Counted from the stretch's first letter, positions 6,676 through 15,871 are shown. The stretch is 64,000 nucleotides of DNA from Kaistella sp. 97-N-M2 (GCF_021513235.1 NZ_CP090976.1:496001-560000), one strand, 5' to 3'. Numbers and translations: made by a program. Notes: a model not told the origin generated them from the letters alone.

Positions 6676-9279
6676 ATGAAAATCAGAAAACTGAGTATTG
6701 CCGCATTTTTCCTAGTCGCCTCAGGTGCCTTATACGGACAGGTGGTGGAAAGAGATACGGTGCAGAAGGAAAAAAATATCGAGGGCGTCATTATCCGCGG
6801 GGTTGGAAACAAAAAATCCGAAACCGCTATTTTGCTCGATCAAAAAAAGGCGATCATTCAGAAACAGGCGATCGGGGCGGAAGAAATTGCGAGAAAAGGA
6901 ATTTCCAATGTGGAACAGGGACTTCTGAAAATTACTGGCATCACCACCGTGGAAGGCCGCGGTCTGTTTGTTCGGGGTCTGGAAGAGCGCTACAATACTT
7001 TATTGATTAATGGTTTGGGTTCGCCCTCCAACAATCCGTTTCAGAAAATTATTGCTTTAAAACAATTCCCAACCGACGTGGTAGGAAAACTGAATATCTA
7101 TAAAACCTTTAACACCAATCTTTACGCGGATTTTGCGGGCGCCACGTTCGATATTGAAACCCTGACGATTGACCGTGCTTTTTCTAAGGTTGAATTTGGG
7201 TTTGGATATAATACACAATCGACCTTCAAAAATTTCAAAGTTAATCCCAACGCGTACACAATGAAAGGTTATGCGGGGCTAAACTCCAGAGACCGCCAAC
7301 TTCCGGATGAAGTAAAAGATTTTGTGCCTACCAACTACAATTTTACGCCTGCGCAGTCTGTAAATTCCTTTAAAGACGGCTGGAATGTGGACAACATCAA
7401 AGCTTTGCCCGACACTCATATCGGCTTCACGACGGCGCAAAAATTAAAAGTCGGCGAAACATGGAATTTAGGTTTGCTTTTTTCTTTGAATCAGGAAAGC
7501 AAATACGAAACGACCAGCGGCAATAAAAACCAGTTCATCTCTTTGCAAACGGTAGGAAAAATGAACAACGACCTGCACCGAAAGCAGTATCTGTACGAAC
7601 TGGAATCTTCGGCGATGCTGGGCCTTGCTTACAAAAACAAAGACCTCAACGTCGGATTGAACGCTATTTATTTGCAAAACGCTACGAATTCTATATCAGA
7701 TTTTGTGGGCTATAAAGACCAAAAAGAACAGGACGCGGGGAAACGCTTTTTTCGCGTGGACCAGATGGACCTTTCCAGATTTTTGGATGTTCAGCTTTGG
7801 GCGAGCCAAAAAATTGGAGACCGCCACCTCTTTAAGGTCGGTGGAAGTTGGGTGAAAAATAATTTTCAGCAGCCCGACCGTAAAATTTCTGAAGGCTACC
7901 TGACCGGCAATCCAAACGAAGTTGAAATGACGTTCGGCGGAAACAACCTGATCCGCCAGTATCTTGATGTTGACGGCAACGACTACTTTTCGGGCCTCGC
8001 AGAATATTCGGTTTTTTTGGGGGAAAAAGGAAACCGCCAAACCTATCCGTGGCAAGTTGCGCTGGGTTACAACGGTTTTGCAGATCACCGCAGCAATTCC
8101 TACCGTTTTATTGCGTCGAGCATTGATAATGTTGACTTAAGGACGGTGACGGTGGATATTGATCATCCGCAGGAAACGTATGACAACTACATTATGAACG
8201 GTGCTTTCCATTTTAAGGAAGAAACCAACGAAAATGTCTACCGCTCGAATTTATATCAATTCGTAAATGCAGGTTATTTGAACCTCAACTTCAAACCGGA
8301 CGATACCTGGGACTTCCTTATTGGCGGCCGCGTAGAGAACAACATGAACATCACGAGATATAAAGAGCAGAGCGACAGGGAATTTAACAGTCTCACTCGA
8401 AACCAGTATTTCATTTTGCCTTCATTTTCAGTTAAAAAAGTGCTGAACGATAAATCCAACATTCGCTTTGCCGCGAGTAAAACCATTACGAGACCTATTC
8501 TTATCGAGTACATGCCGATTACGTACATCAATCCCGATAACGAAAATATTCTGGGAAACAAAGATCTCAAAAACAGCGAAAATTACAATCTCGACTTCAA
8601 GTATGAATTTTTTCCTACGAATAAAGAATTGTTTGCGCTAAATCTTTTTGCCAAAAAAATCGACAACGCGATAGAAAGAAGTTACACCGCTTCCGGAAAT
8701 TCAAATGGGGTGGCGATTACCTTTTTCAATGCGAAAAGTGCCGTTCTCGGCGGCGCCGAATTAGAAGGAATCGTGGATCTGTCCAGAATTTCGGAATCTT
8801 TAAATCAGTTCAGTCTCGGCGCCAACGCTACCTTTATGTATTCGAAAGTTGACAGAAGCGCCGAAGAACTGGAGCAGGAAAAACCGCTCAACTTTTCGGG
8901 TGAACTGAAGGACAGAAAACTTCAGGGTGCGGCACCGTGGACCATGAATGCGGATTTAAAATACGAATTCCGAAATGGCCAAAATCTGCCCCAAACCGCC
9001 TCATTAATCTACAACGTTTCGGGCTCGAAAATCTACACCGTGGGAACGTCCGGGCTGGATCATATCTACGAAAGACCTTTTCATCAACTCGATTTGGTGT
9101 ATAATGCGCAGCTTACGAAAAACTGGAATTTAAAAATGGGAATACTAAACATTTTAAACAGCGCTTATAAGCTGGAGCAGGGCGACGACGGCTATATTCC
9201 TTTGGACGTACGGACCAATATTCACACGGATTACCAACGCGGTACATCGGTTACCTTCACCGCGGGCTATACATTTTAA
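6676..9279 (+). CDS. TonB-dependent outer-membrane receptor
   Basis: An 867-residue outer-membrane importer. A signal peptide (cleaved near LYGQ) is followed by a plug domain at about 45-170 (GISNVEQGLLKITGI, GRGLFVRGLEERYNTLLING, FPTDVVGKLNIYKTF). A long beta-barrel runs to the end, with a terminal aromatic strand FTAGYTF. There is no N-terminal carboxypeptidase-like domain. A lipoprotein gene follows 31 bp downstream in the same direction, so the two probably work as a pair at the outer membrane. The substrate is unknown. Phosphate or an organophosphate is plausible only because of the PhoB/PhoR-like neighbours. Confidence 0.93.
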   Translation: MKIRKLSIAAFFLVASGALYGQVVERDTVQKEKNIEGVIIRGVGNKKSETAILLDQKKAIIQKQAIGAEEIARKGISNVEQGLLKITGITTVEGRGLFVRGLEERYNTLLINGLGSPSNNPFQKIIALKQFPTDVVGKLNIYKTFNTNLYADFAGATFDIETLTIDRAFSKVEFGFGYNTQSTFKNFKVNPNAYTMKGYAGLNSRDRQLPDEVKDFVPTNYNFTPAQSVNSFKDGWNVDNIKALPDTHIGFTTAQKLKVGETWNLGLLFSLNQESKYETTSGNKNQFISLQTVGKMNNDLHRKQYLYELESSAMLGLAYKNKDLNVGLNAIYLQNATNSISDFVGYKDQKEQDAGKRFFRVDQMDLSRFLDVQLWASQKIGDRHLFKVGGSWVKNNFQQPDRKISEGYLTGNPNEVEMTFGGNNLIRQYLDVDGNDYFSGLAEYSVFLGEKGNRQTYPWQVALGYNGFADHRSNSYRFIASSIDNVDLRTVTVDIDHPQETYDNYIMNGAFHFKEETNENVYRSNLYQFVNAGYLNLNFKPDDTWDFLIGGRVENNMNITRYKEQSDREFNSLTRNQYFILPSFSVKKVLNDKSNIRFAASKTITRPILIEYMPITYINPDNENILGNKDLKNSENYNLDFKYEFFPTNKELFALNLFAKKIDNAIERSYTASGNSNGVAITFFNAKSAVLGGAELEGIVDLSRISESLNQFSLGANATFMYSKVDRSAEELEQEKPLNFSGELKDRKLQGAAPWTMNADLKYEFRNGQNLPQTASLIYNVSGSKIYTVGTSGLDHIYERPFHQLDLVYNAQLTKNWNLKMGILNILNSAYKLEQGDDGYIPLDVRTNIHTDYQRGTSVTFTAGYTF

Positions 9280-9310
9280 AAAAATAAATCAAAAAAAATA
9301 AAAAAATAAC

Positions 9311-10531
9311 ATGAAAAAGAACATTTTATCATTGCTTTCTTTAGCAGTAATACTTTCGGTAACCTCCTGCACTGTAGAAATAAGAGAAGACGCCGATATG
9401 AACGGCGGCGGCTCCACAGGCGGCGAAACTACAGGCGCGGTTCTCGACGGAACAGGAACGCTGACGGGAACTTTAAGCAAGAACACTTTAGTAAAAAAAG
9501 GAAATTATTCCCTGGAAGGAATCGTGAAAGTTCCGGAGGGAATTACTTTAACCATCGAAGCCGGCGCCACTTTCACGGCGAAAACTTCGGTTGGAAGCAG
9601 TTTGGTTGTTTTGCAGGGCGGAAAAATAATGGCGGCAGGAACAGCCTCGGAACCCGTCGTTTTCACTTCAGACAATAAAAAACCCGGCGACTGGGGCGGC
9701 GTTACTTTGTATGGAAATGCTCCTATAAAAGCCATCAACGGCGCCTCCAAAGCCCTTTCAGAAGATGGTAACAACGTGTATTACGGCGGCGACAATCCCA
9801 ATGACAACTCTGGAAGTCTGCAGTTTGTCCGCGTGGAATACGGTGGTAAAAAAATTGGCGACGGAACTTCCGAAACCAATTCCATGACGTTTTATGCTGT
9901 AGGCGCCGGTACCGTTTTGGAAAATCTCGTTTCTTATAAGGGAACCGACGATGGCTACGAATTTTTCGGCGGCACCGTAAGCGGCAAAAATCTGGTTTCT
10001 TACGGCAATTACGACGATGCTTTCGATTGGCAGGATTCCTGGAGCGGACAAAATAACAGCAATTGGTTTGCTTACCAAACCGCCGTCGGAAATTTTGGAA
10101 TGGAGATCGAATCCTCCGGAAACGCTGATAATACGGCACCCAAAGTGAATGGTGTAACACTGATTCGCGCGGCCGGAACAAAGCCGGAAACTGCAGGCTC
10201 CATTGAAATTTCTGCAATCCAGTTCAAAAAACATGGTTCCGGAATTTTTTCTAATGTTTATATCGATGGCTATAAAAACACGGATGGCAAAGAAGCTTTC
10301 GCGGTTTTAATTCAGGATGCGGCTACGGAGACCGAGCAGGTTAACAAAGGAAAAGTGGTGGTTTCTCCCGTTAATCACGTGAATTCCGACAACCTTAATA
10401 TCTGGGGGTACGCATATGCACCAAACGGTGGTAAAACCTTTACCAGCGACGCCGCTGTGAAGAAAGTAGCCTTAACACCTGGAAACTGGGCCACCGTAAA
10501 CGGCGTGGATTTGCTCGCCGCTTTAAAATAA
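9311..10531 (+). CDS. surface lipoprotein paired with TonB receptor
   Basis: A 406-residue protein with a lipobox ending at Cys20 (LSVTSC) and a Gly/Ser/Thr-rich linker. A beta-helix-like body follows, with repeated Gly-rich turns (LTIEAGATF, WGGVTLYGNAP, GTDDGYEFFGG, DDAFDWQDSW). It follows the receptor gene closely and precedes a strong terminator, which marks the end of the transcript. Homologues beside TonB receptors in flavobacteria are often labelled multidrug transporter without basis. A role in capturing or handing over the receptor's substrate is inferred. Confidence 0.7.
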   Translation: MKKNILSLLSLAVILSVTSCTVEIREDADMNGGGSTGGETTGAVLDGTGTLTGTLSKNTLVKKGNYSLEGIVKVPEGITLTIEAGATFTAKTSVGSSLVVLQGGKIMAAGTASEPVVFTSDNKKPGDWGGVTLYGNAPIKAINGASKALSEDGNNVYYGGDNPNDNSGSLQFVRVEYGGKKIGDGTSETNSMTFYAVGAGTVLENLVSYKGTDDGYEFFGGTVSGKNLVSYGNYDDAFDWQDSWSGQNNSNWFAYQTAVGNFGMEIESSGNADNTAPKVNGVTLIRAAGTKPETAGSIEISAIQFKKHGSGIFSNVYIDGYKNTDGKEAFAVLIQDAATETEQVNKGKVVVSPVNHVNSDNLNIWGYAYAPNGGKTFTSDAAVKKVALTPGNWATVNGVDLLAALK

Positions 10532-10561
10532 ATTTTTCATTTTTTCTTCCTATCAAAGAAG

Positions 10562-10586
10562 ACCACCGGATTCGGTGGTTTTTTTA
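10562..10586 (+). terminator. Rho-independent terminator of the receptor operon
   Basis: ACCACCG (10562-10568), loop GATT, CGGTGGT (10573-10579), then a T run. Confidence 0.92.
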
Positions 10587-10635
10587 TTTAAAAGTTTAAG
10601 TTTTATCCAGCACGATTTACAAAAATAAGTCGGCC

Positions 10636-10923
10636 TTACTCTTCGTCGCCATACTGCACGAGAAAATAGGAAAAAGTAAAGTCTTCGATTTCTTCGTCGG
10701 CATCTTCCAGCATCACGAGTAAATCTTCGAATGTTTCGAGCTGTTCCACGCTCATATTCACAAATTCAATATGCAGCGGAAGCTCCAGAACTCCGGTGAT
10801 GGCGTCGTAAAGCGCATCCAGATTATCGCCGAAAAATTCGGGCAGCGTCAATTTTTCTTTGAGCTGTGCATAGAAATCGTCGTAATCTCCGAGGTCTGTA
10901 AAGTCGATATAAATGGTTTTCAT
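10636..10923 (-). CDS. barstar-family ribonuclease inhibitor
   Basis: A 95-residue cytoplasmic protein with the barstar fold: first strand TIYIDF, then DYDDFYAQLKEKLTLPEFFGDNLDALYDAI, matching the barstar inhibitory helix region with its FGxNLDALWD signature, and an acidic C-terminus. Barstars block barnase by covering the active site. The gene follows the barnase-like gene by 61 bp on the same strand, so it is almost certainly the cognate inhibitor. The order is ribonuclease first, inhibitor second. Confidence 0.9.
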   Translation of the reverse strand: MKTIYIDFTDLGDYDDFYAQLKEKLTLPEFFGDNLDALYDAITGVLELPLHIEFVNMSVEQLETFEDLLVMLEDADEEIEDFTFSYFLVQYGDEE

Positions 10924-10984
10924 TTTATTGGTAAGAATTGTGTGTTGATTGATGAATTTATTGGAACTTTTTACTTGGTCTTTT

Positions 10985-11506
10985 TTATTGTTTCTCGAAA
11001 GACCGGTAATGATTTTTCGTTAAATATACGTCGCCGTTTTTGGTGTAGACAATGCGGTCGGCATTGCGGTTGCCGCAATTGTAGTTTACGTCCGCTTCAT
11101 AATATTGGCTGTTGTTTGGCAGGTGTTTTTCGCGGTTGCTGAATTGATCGCCGCCGATGGCTTTGCCGGGTAAGACATCACAGAGATTTCCTTTGGAAGC
11201 GATCCAGCCGCTTTTTCGCGCTTCGGATTTCGTAATGTAACAATCTGGGAGTCGGTGATTGCTCTTCACGAACTCAATAACTTTACTTTCTGCAGTGAGT
11301 TCATCTATATTTGCGGGGTTATTCGAAAGATCAGCTTCTTTTATTTCGCTGAGGTTTTGGGTATCACTTTTCGACGTGATTTCCAAGTTGGAGGCATTGG
11401 GATTTTTCTTTTCAATGTTATAATTGCTAAAAAAGTACATGACCAGAAACGCCAGAAGCAGGCCAATGATAAAAAAGAGGACAAGTTTGATATTCGCTCT
11501 GTTCAT
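10985..11506 (-). CDS. membrane-anchored barnase-like ribonuclease
   Basis: A 173-residue protein. Residues 7-26 form one hydrophobic segment, followed by a polar linker (30-70) and a barnase domain. The domain contains LPDCYITKSEARKSGW and YEADVNYNCGNRNADRIVY. Catalytic residues align with barnase Glu73, Arg83, Arg87 and His102 as Glu137, Arg147, Arg151 and His166, with the same spacing. Basic residues before the membrane segment suggest N-in/C-out, which would put the enzyme in the periplasm. Together with the barstar gene it forms a guanyl-specific RNase/inhibitor pair, perhaps for competition, RNA scavenging or phosphate supply. The biological role is inferred. Confidence 0.88.
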   Translation of the reverse strand: MNRANIKLVLFFIIGLLLAFLVMYFFSNYNIEKKNPNASNLEITSKSDTQNLSEIKEADLSNNPANIDELTAESKVIEFVKSNHRLPDCYITKSEARKSGWIASKGNLCDVLPGKAIGGDQFSNREKHLPNNSQYYEADVNYNCGNRNADRIVYTKNGDVYLTKNHYRSFEKQ

Positions 11507-11554
11507 TTATTTTTAATTAAAATTTTATACCCGTTTATTCATTTTATCTTTCTC

Positions 11555-12100
11555 CACCGTCACTTCGAGTAGCGAAGCGTATCGAGAAGCTCCATAAAAG
11601 GTCTCGATACAAAAGCATTCTTCGCTTCGCTTCGAAAGATTTCACTCGACCTGACGACTGTTTTTTCTAAATTAACCTTCACCGTCACTTCGAGTAGCGA
11701 AGCGTATCGAGAAGCTTCATAAAACGGTCTCGATACAAAAGCATTCTTCGCTTCGCTTCGAATGATTTCACTCGACCTGACGATTGTTTTTTCTAATTCA
11801 ATCTTCACCGTCACTTCGGGTGGCGAAGCGTATCGAGAAGCCTTCATAAAAAGGTCTCGATACAAAATCATTCTCCGCTTCGCTTCGGATGATTTCACTC
11901 GACCTAACGATTGTTCTCTTAATCGAATTTCACCGTCACTTCGAGTAGCGGAGCGTATCGAGAAGCTTCATAAAACTGTCTCGATACAAAATCATTTTCC
12001 GCTGCGCTTCCAATGATTTCACTCGACCTGACGACTTTTTTCTTAATCGAATTTCACCGTTACTTCGAGTAGCGAAGCGTATCGAGAAGTTTTGCTCGGC
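11555..12100. repeat. array of about 4.4 imperfect 125-bp hairpin repeats
   Basis: Units begin with CACCGTCACTTCGAGTAGCG or a close variant at 11555, 11680, 11806, 11931 and 12055 (steps 125, 126, 125, 124). The fifth is cut short near 12100. Each unit is an imperfect inverted repeat: CGTCACTTCGAGT pairs with ACTCGACCTGACG, AGCGAAGCG with CGCTTCGCT, and GTATCGAGA with TCTCGATAC. Open frames across it are by-products of the repeat. It fills the gap between the barnase-like gene and the 3' end of nadE. Confidence 0.9.
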
Positions 12101-12112
12101 ACAACACCTATT

Positions 12113-12901
12113 CTATCGCCACTCTTCCGGAATATCGCACACCGGAATGGGTTGAATTTTATGCTGCGCCGCTTTATTCATGCGGCTGAAAATTTTAAAA
12201 ACCTCCAAATCCCGACCCGAATAATCTGCTTCGGTCTTCGTTCCCCATTCTTTCTGAATTTTCTCCAGTTCCGGATACGTCGCGCCAATCTGTTGTTCAT
12301 CGGTGCGGTCCACATCCCACAAACCATCTGTTGGAATGGCATTTTGAATAGATTCCACCAAATCCAAAGATTTGGCCAGGGCGTAAACTTCCGTTTTGTA
12401 AAGGTCTGCAATAGGGGAAACATCAACGCCGCCATCGCCATATTTGGTGTAAAAACCAACGCCAAAATCTTCAACTTTATTTCCGGTTCCGCAAACCAAA
12501 AGGCCGTTGATCTGGCCGTAATAATATAAAGTCAGCATGCGCAAACGTGATCTTGTGTTCGCAAAAGCGAGTTTCTCTGCGGGAAACTCCGTGTCGTTCA
12601 CATTGAAAGTTTTGTAGAGTTCTTCGAAAGCCGGCGTTAAATTGACCGAAATCGCCTCTACATTTTCGAAACGTTCCTTCAGTTGATTCATGTGTTCCCA
12701 GGCGCGGCTGACTTCTGCTTCTTTTTGACGGATGGGCATTTCAATCATCAAAACTTTTAAACCCGTCATAGCGCAAAGTGTGGAAACTACGGCCGAATCT
12801 ACGCCGCCGGAAACACCAATCACATATCCCTTTACGTTCGCTTTCAGCGCATAATCTTTCAGCCAGGAAACGATTTTTTCTGTTATTTTTTCTGTCTGCA
12901 T
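12113..12901 (-). CDS. nadE: NH3-dependent NAD+ synthetase
   Basis: A 262-residue cytoplasmic enzyme that amidates nicotinate adenine dinucleotide to NAD+ with ammonia and ATP. The ATP-pyrophosphatase P-loop SGGVDSAV is at 31-38. GTGNKVEDFGVGFYTKYGDGG and DVSPIADLYKTEVY carry the substrate site. There is no glutaminase domain, so it uses free ammonia. It is divergent from gldB; the 94-bp gap holds both promoters. Confidence 0.94.
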   Translation of the reverse strand: MQTEKITEKIVSWLKDYALKANVKGYVIGVSGGVDSAVVSTLCAMTGLKVLMIEMPIRQKEAEVSRAWEHMNQLKERFENVEAISVNLTPAFEELYKTFNVNDTEFPAEKLAFANTRSRLRMLTLYYYGQINGLLVCGTGNKVEDFGVGFYTKYGDGGVDVSPIADLYKTEVYALAKSLDLVESIQNAIPTDGLWDVDRTDEQQIGATYPELEKIQKEWGTKTEADYSGRDLEVFKIFSRMNKAAQHKIQPIPVCDIPEEWR

Positions 12902-12961
12902 GTTTCTAATTAATGATGAAAAGGATTAATTTCAGACGGAAGTGAATCCCTAAATTTTCCT

Positions 12962-12969
12962 TATTTTTG
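12962..12969 (+). promoter_or_regulatory. -7 promoter motif of gldBC
   Basis: TATTTTTG followed by C, 26 bp before the gldB ATG. No convincing -33 element is visible. Confidence 0.5.
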
Positions 12970-12995
12970 CGTTTCTTAATTCTGATGTAAAAATA

Positions 12996-13976
12996 ATGAA
13001 GTTTTTTAGATATGTATTCTTTTCCGGCGTTTTCCTTTGGGCCGCTGTTTCCTGTAACAAAAAGACAGAAGACCACTGGAAAGTGGAGATTACAAAACCC
13101 GCGCAGAAAGTGGAAGCCATCGATATTTCGAAAGAGTTTTATGCAAATAATACGTCTTTAGAAAGTTTTAAAGCAAAATATCCGTGGTTTCAGGGCACGG
13201 TTTCCGATGAAGATTATGCGTTGCGCCGCGCCGATGCGGAGGAAGCAAAAATCTACAAAGATGCCGTTGCTAAAATTGATATTCCGAAACTGAACGCGGA
13301 TCTGACGGATCTGTTTTCGCACGTTAAATATTATTTCCCCAACTTCAAAGAGCCGAAGGTTTTTCTCTATTCGTCCGCTTTGCAGGGCGTGATGGATCCC
13401 ATCTTTTATCATCCGCAGCAAAATATGATTTTTATTGATATTACAGGTTTCATGGGTGAAAACAATCCGAATTACAAAGGTTTGGAGCAGTATTTTCAGG
13501 TTTCGATGAACCCGCAAAATATTGTACCGAAAGTTTCGGAGGTGTTGGCAGAAAATTTTGTAGAGCCCGACATGGATCATCAGAAATTTATCGATGAGCT
13601 CATTTATAATGGAAAAATATCGACGCTGCAGGATGCTTTTCTTCCGGACTTTCCGGATTATTTAAAAATGAATTATTCCCAAAAACAGTACGAATGGGCA
13701 AAGGAAAACGAAGTGAACATCTGGAACTTCTTTGTAGAAAACAATCTGGTTTTCAGTGACGACATTCAGCTGCAGGAACGATTCATCAAACCCGGACCTT
13801 TTTCGAAATTTTATACGGAAATCGACAACGAATCTTCGCCGCAAGTCGGAATTTTTATCGGCTGGCAAATCTGCAAAAAGTTCTTTCAGGAAAAACCCGA
13901 CACAAAATTAACCGATTTTCTGAAGATAAATGCACAGGAAATCTTTAATCAAAGCAATTATAAACCAAAAAACTAA
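12996..13976 (+). CDS. gldB: gliding motility lipoprotein GldB
   Basis: A 326-residue lipoprotein (lipobox AAVSC, Cys20). The body contains the GldB features YFPNFKEPKVFLYSSALQG and IFIDITGFMGENNPNYKG, and the C-terminal PGPFSKFYTEIDNESSPQVG. GldB is needed for gliding and type IX secretion in Flavobacterium johnsoniae, in the cell envelope. The next gene is gldC, 35 bp away, the same gene pair as in that organism. Many non-gliding Chryseobacterium relatives keep the gene for type IX secretion. Confidence 0.93.
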   Translation: MKFFRYVFFSGVFLWAAVSCNKKTEDHWKVEITKPAQKVEAIDISKEFYANNTSLESFKAKYPWFQGTVSDEDYALRRADAEEAKIYKDAVAKIDIPKLNADLTDLFSHVKYYFPNFKEPKVFLYSSALQGVMDPIFYHPQQNMIFIDITGFMGENNPNYKGLEQYFQVSMNPQNIVPKVSEVLAENFVEPDMDHQKFIDELIYNGKISTLQDAFLPDFPDYLKMNYSQKQYEWAKENEVNIWNFFVENNLVFSDDIQLQERFIKPGPFSKFYTEIDNESSPQVGIFIGWQICKKFFQEKPDTKLTDFLKINAQEIFNQSNYKPKN

Positions 13977-14011
13977 GAGCATTTAAAAACGCTTTAACAG
14001 AATTTAAAAAT

Positions 14012-14338
14012 ATGAAAAAGACTCAGATCACGATAGATATCGAATTAGACGAAAATCACGTGCCCGAAAGAATGCTGTGGAATGCGCAGGATGGCGGCAT
14101 CGAAAAGGAAGAAACCAAAGCGACGATGATTTCCGTGTGGGACGATAAAAAAATGGAGGCACTACGCATCGATCTCTGGACGAAGGAAATGCCGGTCGAT
14201 CAAATGAAAATGTTTATTCATCAGATCCTTGTATCCTTGGGAAATACGTACCAAAGAGCTACGGGCGAAGAAGACGTTGCAGCCTGGATTGAAGAAATGG
14301 CAGAAGAATTTGCCACGCGATCTGCAATAAAAATGTAA
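14012..14338 (+). CDS. gldC: gliding motility protein GldC
   Basis: A 108-residue cytoplasmic protein with the GldC start KKTQITIDIELDENHVPERM, the middle part MISVWDDKKMEALRIDLWTK and an acidic C-terminal helix. It is co-transcribed with gldB. Its exact biochemical role is not known; loss impairs gliding in model species. A hairpin terminator follows 28 bp later. Confidence 0.93.
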   Translation: MKKTQITIDIELDENHVPERMLWNAQDGGIEKEETKATMISVWDDKKMEALRIDLWTKEMPVDQMKMFIHQILVSLGNTYQRATGEEDVAAWIEEMAEEFATRSAIKM

Positions 14339-14365
14339 TTCGAAATAAATATTAAAATAAAATAA

Positions 14366-14391
14366 ATGCCGTTTCAGTGCTGAAACGGCAT
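14366..14391. terminator. bidirectional terminator between gldC and the GLUG protein gene
   Basis: ATGCCGTTTCAG (14366-14377) and CTGAAACGGCAT (14380-14391) form a 12-bp stem between two convergent genes. The flanking T runs are weak. Confidence 0.75.
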
Positions 14392-14413
14392 TTGTTATTG
14401 GAAAGCGTTTTGT

Positions 14414-15871
14414 TTATTTTTTAATGAATTTAAAACTGCTCATCTTCCCTCCATTTTGAAGGAGAAGCATGTAATTTCCTTTTCCAAGCTGCGAAAGATT
14501 AACTTTATCAGTGCTCACACTTCCTGATTTAATTAAACGGCCGGAAAAATCTACGACTTTATACGTCAGATTTCTTTCTTTGGAATTGATCGTAATAAAA
14601 TCGGTAACTACCGTTGGATAAACCTTGATGTCGGAACGAACTGCATTATCCGAAGTTGCCAAAAGCTGTTCAAAATCCAGTGTTGGATAACCGTCATTTT
14701 TCGAAGCATCAAAATACCAAACAGCAGTTGATCTTCCGGCGTTCAAGCCGTCCGCAAGTGTTTGACTCTGCATTTGAGTGGAAGTCCAGGCCTTTATATC
14801 ATACGTTGCAGGTGCTGCCAAAAAAAGACCGATGGGATCGATGGGTGCATTCGTGAAGTCGTAATAGATATTAGACGCGCTCATATTCGCAACAAATCCT
14901 GCGAAACCGCCGCTCGCGCTCACATTATTTACGGTACCTGTGGAATAAACATTGGTTGTAACGGCATTACTTTCCGGTCCGCCATAAAATCCTCCTACTC
15001 TTTCGGAAGAAGCATAAACATTGGAGCGCGTATAAGAATCTGAAATTTCGTTATTTCTGTTCGGTCCAAATGCCATTGTGCTGTATCCGGCAAAACCACC
15101 TACAATATACTGGCCGGAAACGGTTCCTTTAGCATAGGTTTTTGAAATGGAAGTTTTGTCCCAAACGGTCCCAACTATACCACCAACTTGGTTTACGCCG
15201 CTCACATCGCCTTCCGCAGAAGAATTGCTGATGCTGGAATTGGATAAAATTCCGCCCACTAAACCACCAATATTAAAATCGGTTCCGGAAATATCTACAT
15301 TTTTCGCGTGGCAGTTATCCATTGTACTGTTCGTAGATAAATTCCCGACAATACTTCCAACCGTGTCGTGTCCGGAAACAGTAACATTTTCGGCCGTAAG
15401 ATTATCGATTTTACCATTAAACATTTGTCCGACAAAGCCGACAAAATCTCCCGAAGGAAGGTTGATCTGGATATTCAGGATTTTTTTGTTGTTGCCTTTA
15501 ATAATTCCGGAGAAGGGAAACTGATAGCCTTTTCCGATCGGCATCCACAGATGCGCACCGAAATCCATATCATTGCCGAAGGTTACTGTTTTGCCGACGA
15601 ATGCGTTGCCGGCATTTACAATTTTGGCAAGGCCTGCAACCTGAGCCGGTGTCGTCAACGTGAATTCCGTAGCGGTAGCATTGTACCAACTTTCAACGGC
15701 ATTGTCCTGCCACAAAGTAGTAGGTGCCTTTAGAAAAAATGCCGCGTTAGACGGGGCAACAGGTGTTAAGAAATTTACATTTTCTCCTTGGTTTGGAGCT
15801 TTAATGAGCTGGGCAGAAAGACCCTGACTTGCGGCGGTAAACAGCGCCAAAAGAATAATTCCTTTTTTCAT
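14414..15871 (-). CDS. GLUG-repeat secreted protein with type IX (type A) sorting domain
   Basis: A 485-residue exported protein. It has a signal peptide (1-20, ending LSAQ). A beta-helical region at about 85-340 is built of GLUG-like repeats (IGGLVGGILSNSSISNS, VGGIVGTVWDKTSISKT, VGGFAGYSTM). A C-terminal type A sorting domain runs from about 410 to 485 (IKVYPTVVTDFITI, GNYMLLLQNG, FKFIKK). Such proteins cross the outer membrane by the type IX system and stay on the surface or are released. Function is probably adhesion or matrix binding, an inference from the repeats. It lies next to gldBC but on the opposite strand. Confidence 0.85.
   Translation of the reverse strand: MKKGIILLALFTAASQGLSAQLIKAPNQGENVNFLTPVAPSNAAFFLKAPTTLWQDNAVESWYNATATEFTLTTPAQVAGLAKIVNAGNAFVGKTVTFGNDMDFGAHLWMPIGKGYQFPFSGIIKGNNKKILNIQINLPSGDFVGFVGQMFNGKIDNLTAENVTVSGHDTVGSIVGNLSTNSTMDNCHAKNVDISGTDFNIGGLVGGILSNSSISNSSAEGDVSGVNQVGGIVGTVWDKTSISKTYAKGTVSGQYIVGGFAGYSTMAFGPNRNNEISDSYTRSNVYASSERVGGFYGGPESNAVTTNVYSTGTVNNVSASGGFAGFVANMSASNIYYDFTNAPIDPIGLFLAAPATYDIKAWTSTQMQSQTLADGLNAGRSTAVWYFDASKNDGYPTLDFEQLLATSDNAVRSDIKVYPTVVTDFITINSKERNLTYKVVDFSGRLIKSGSVSTDKVNLSQLGKGNYMLLLQNGGKMSSFKFIKK

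Noticed and set aside
9735..10234. Minus-strand frames of about 160 codons opposite the lipoprotein gene
   Set aside because: They are antisense to a well-supported lipoprotein, and the two overlap each other in different frames.
11560..12016. Two open frames with repeated peptides in the 125-bp repeats
   Set aside because: Both strands stay open because of the repeats; there is no start region or family match.
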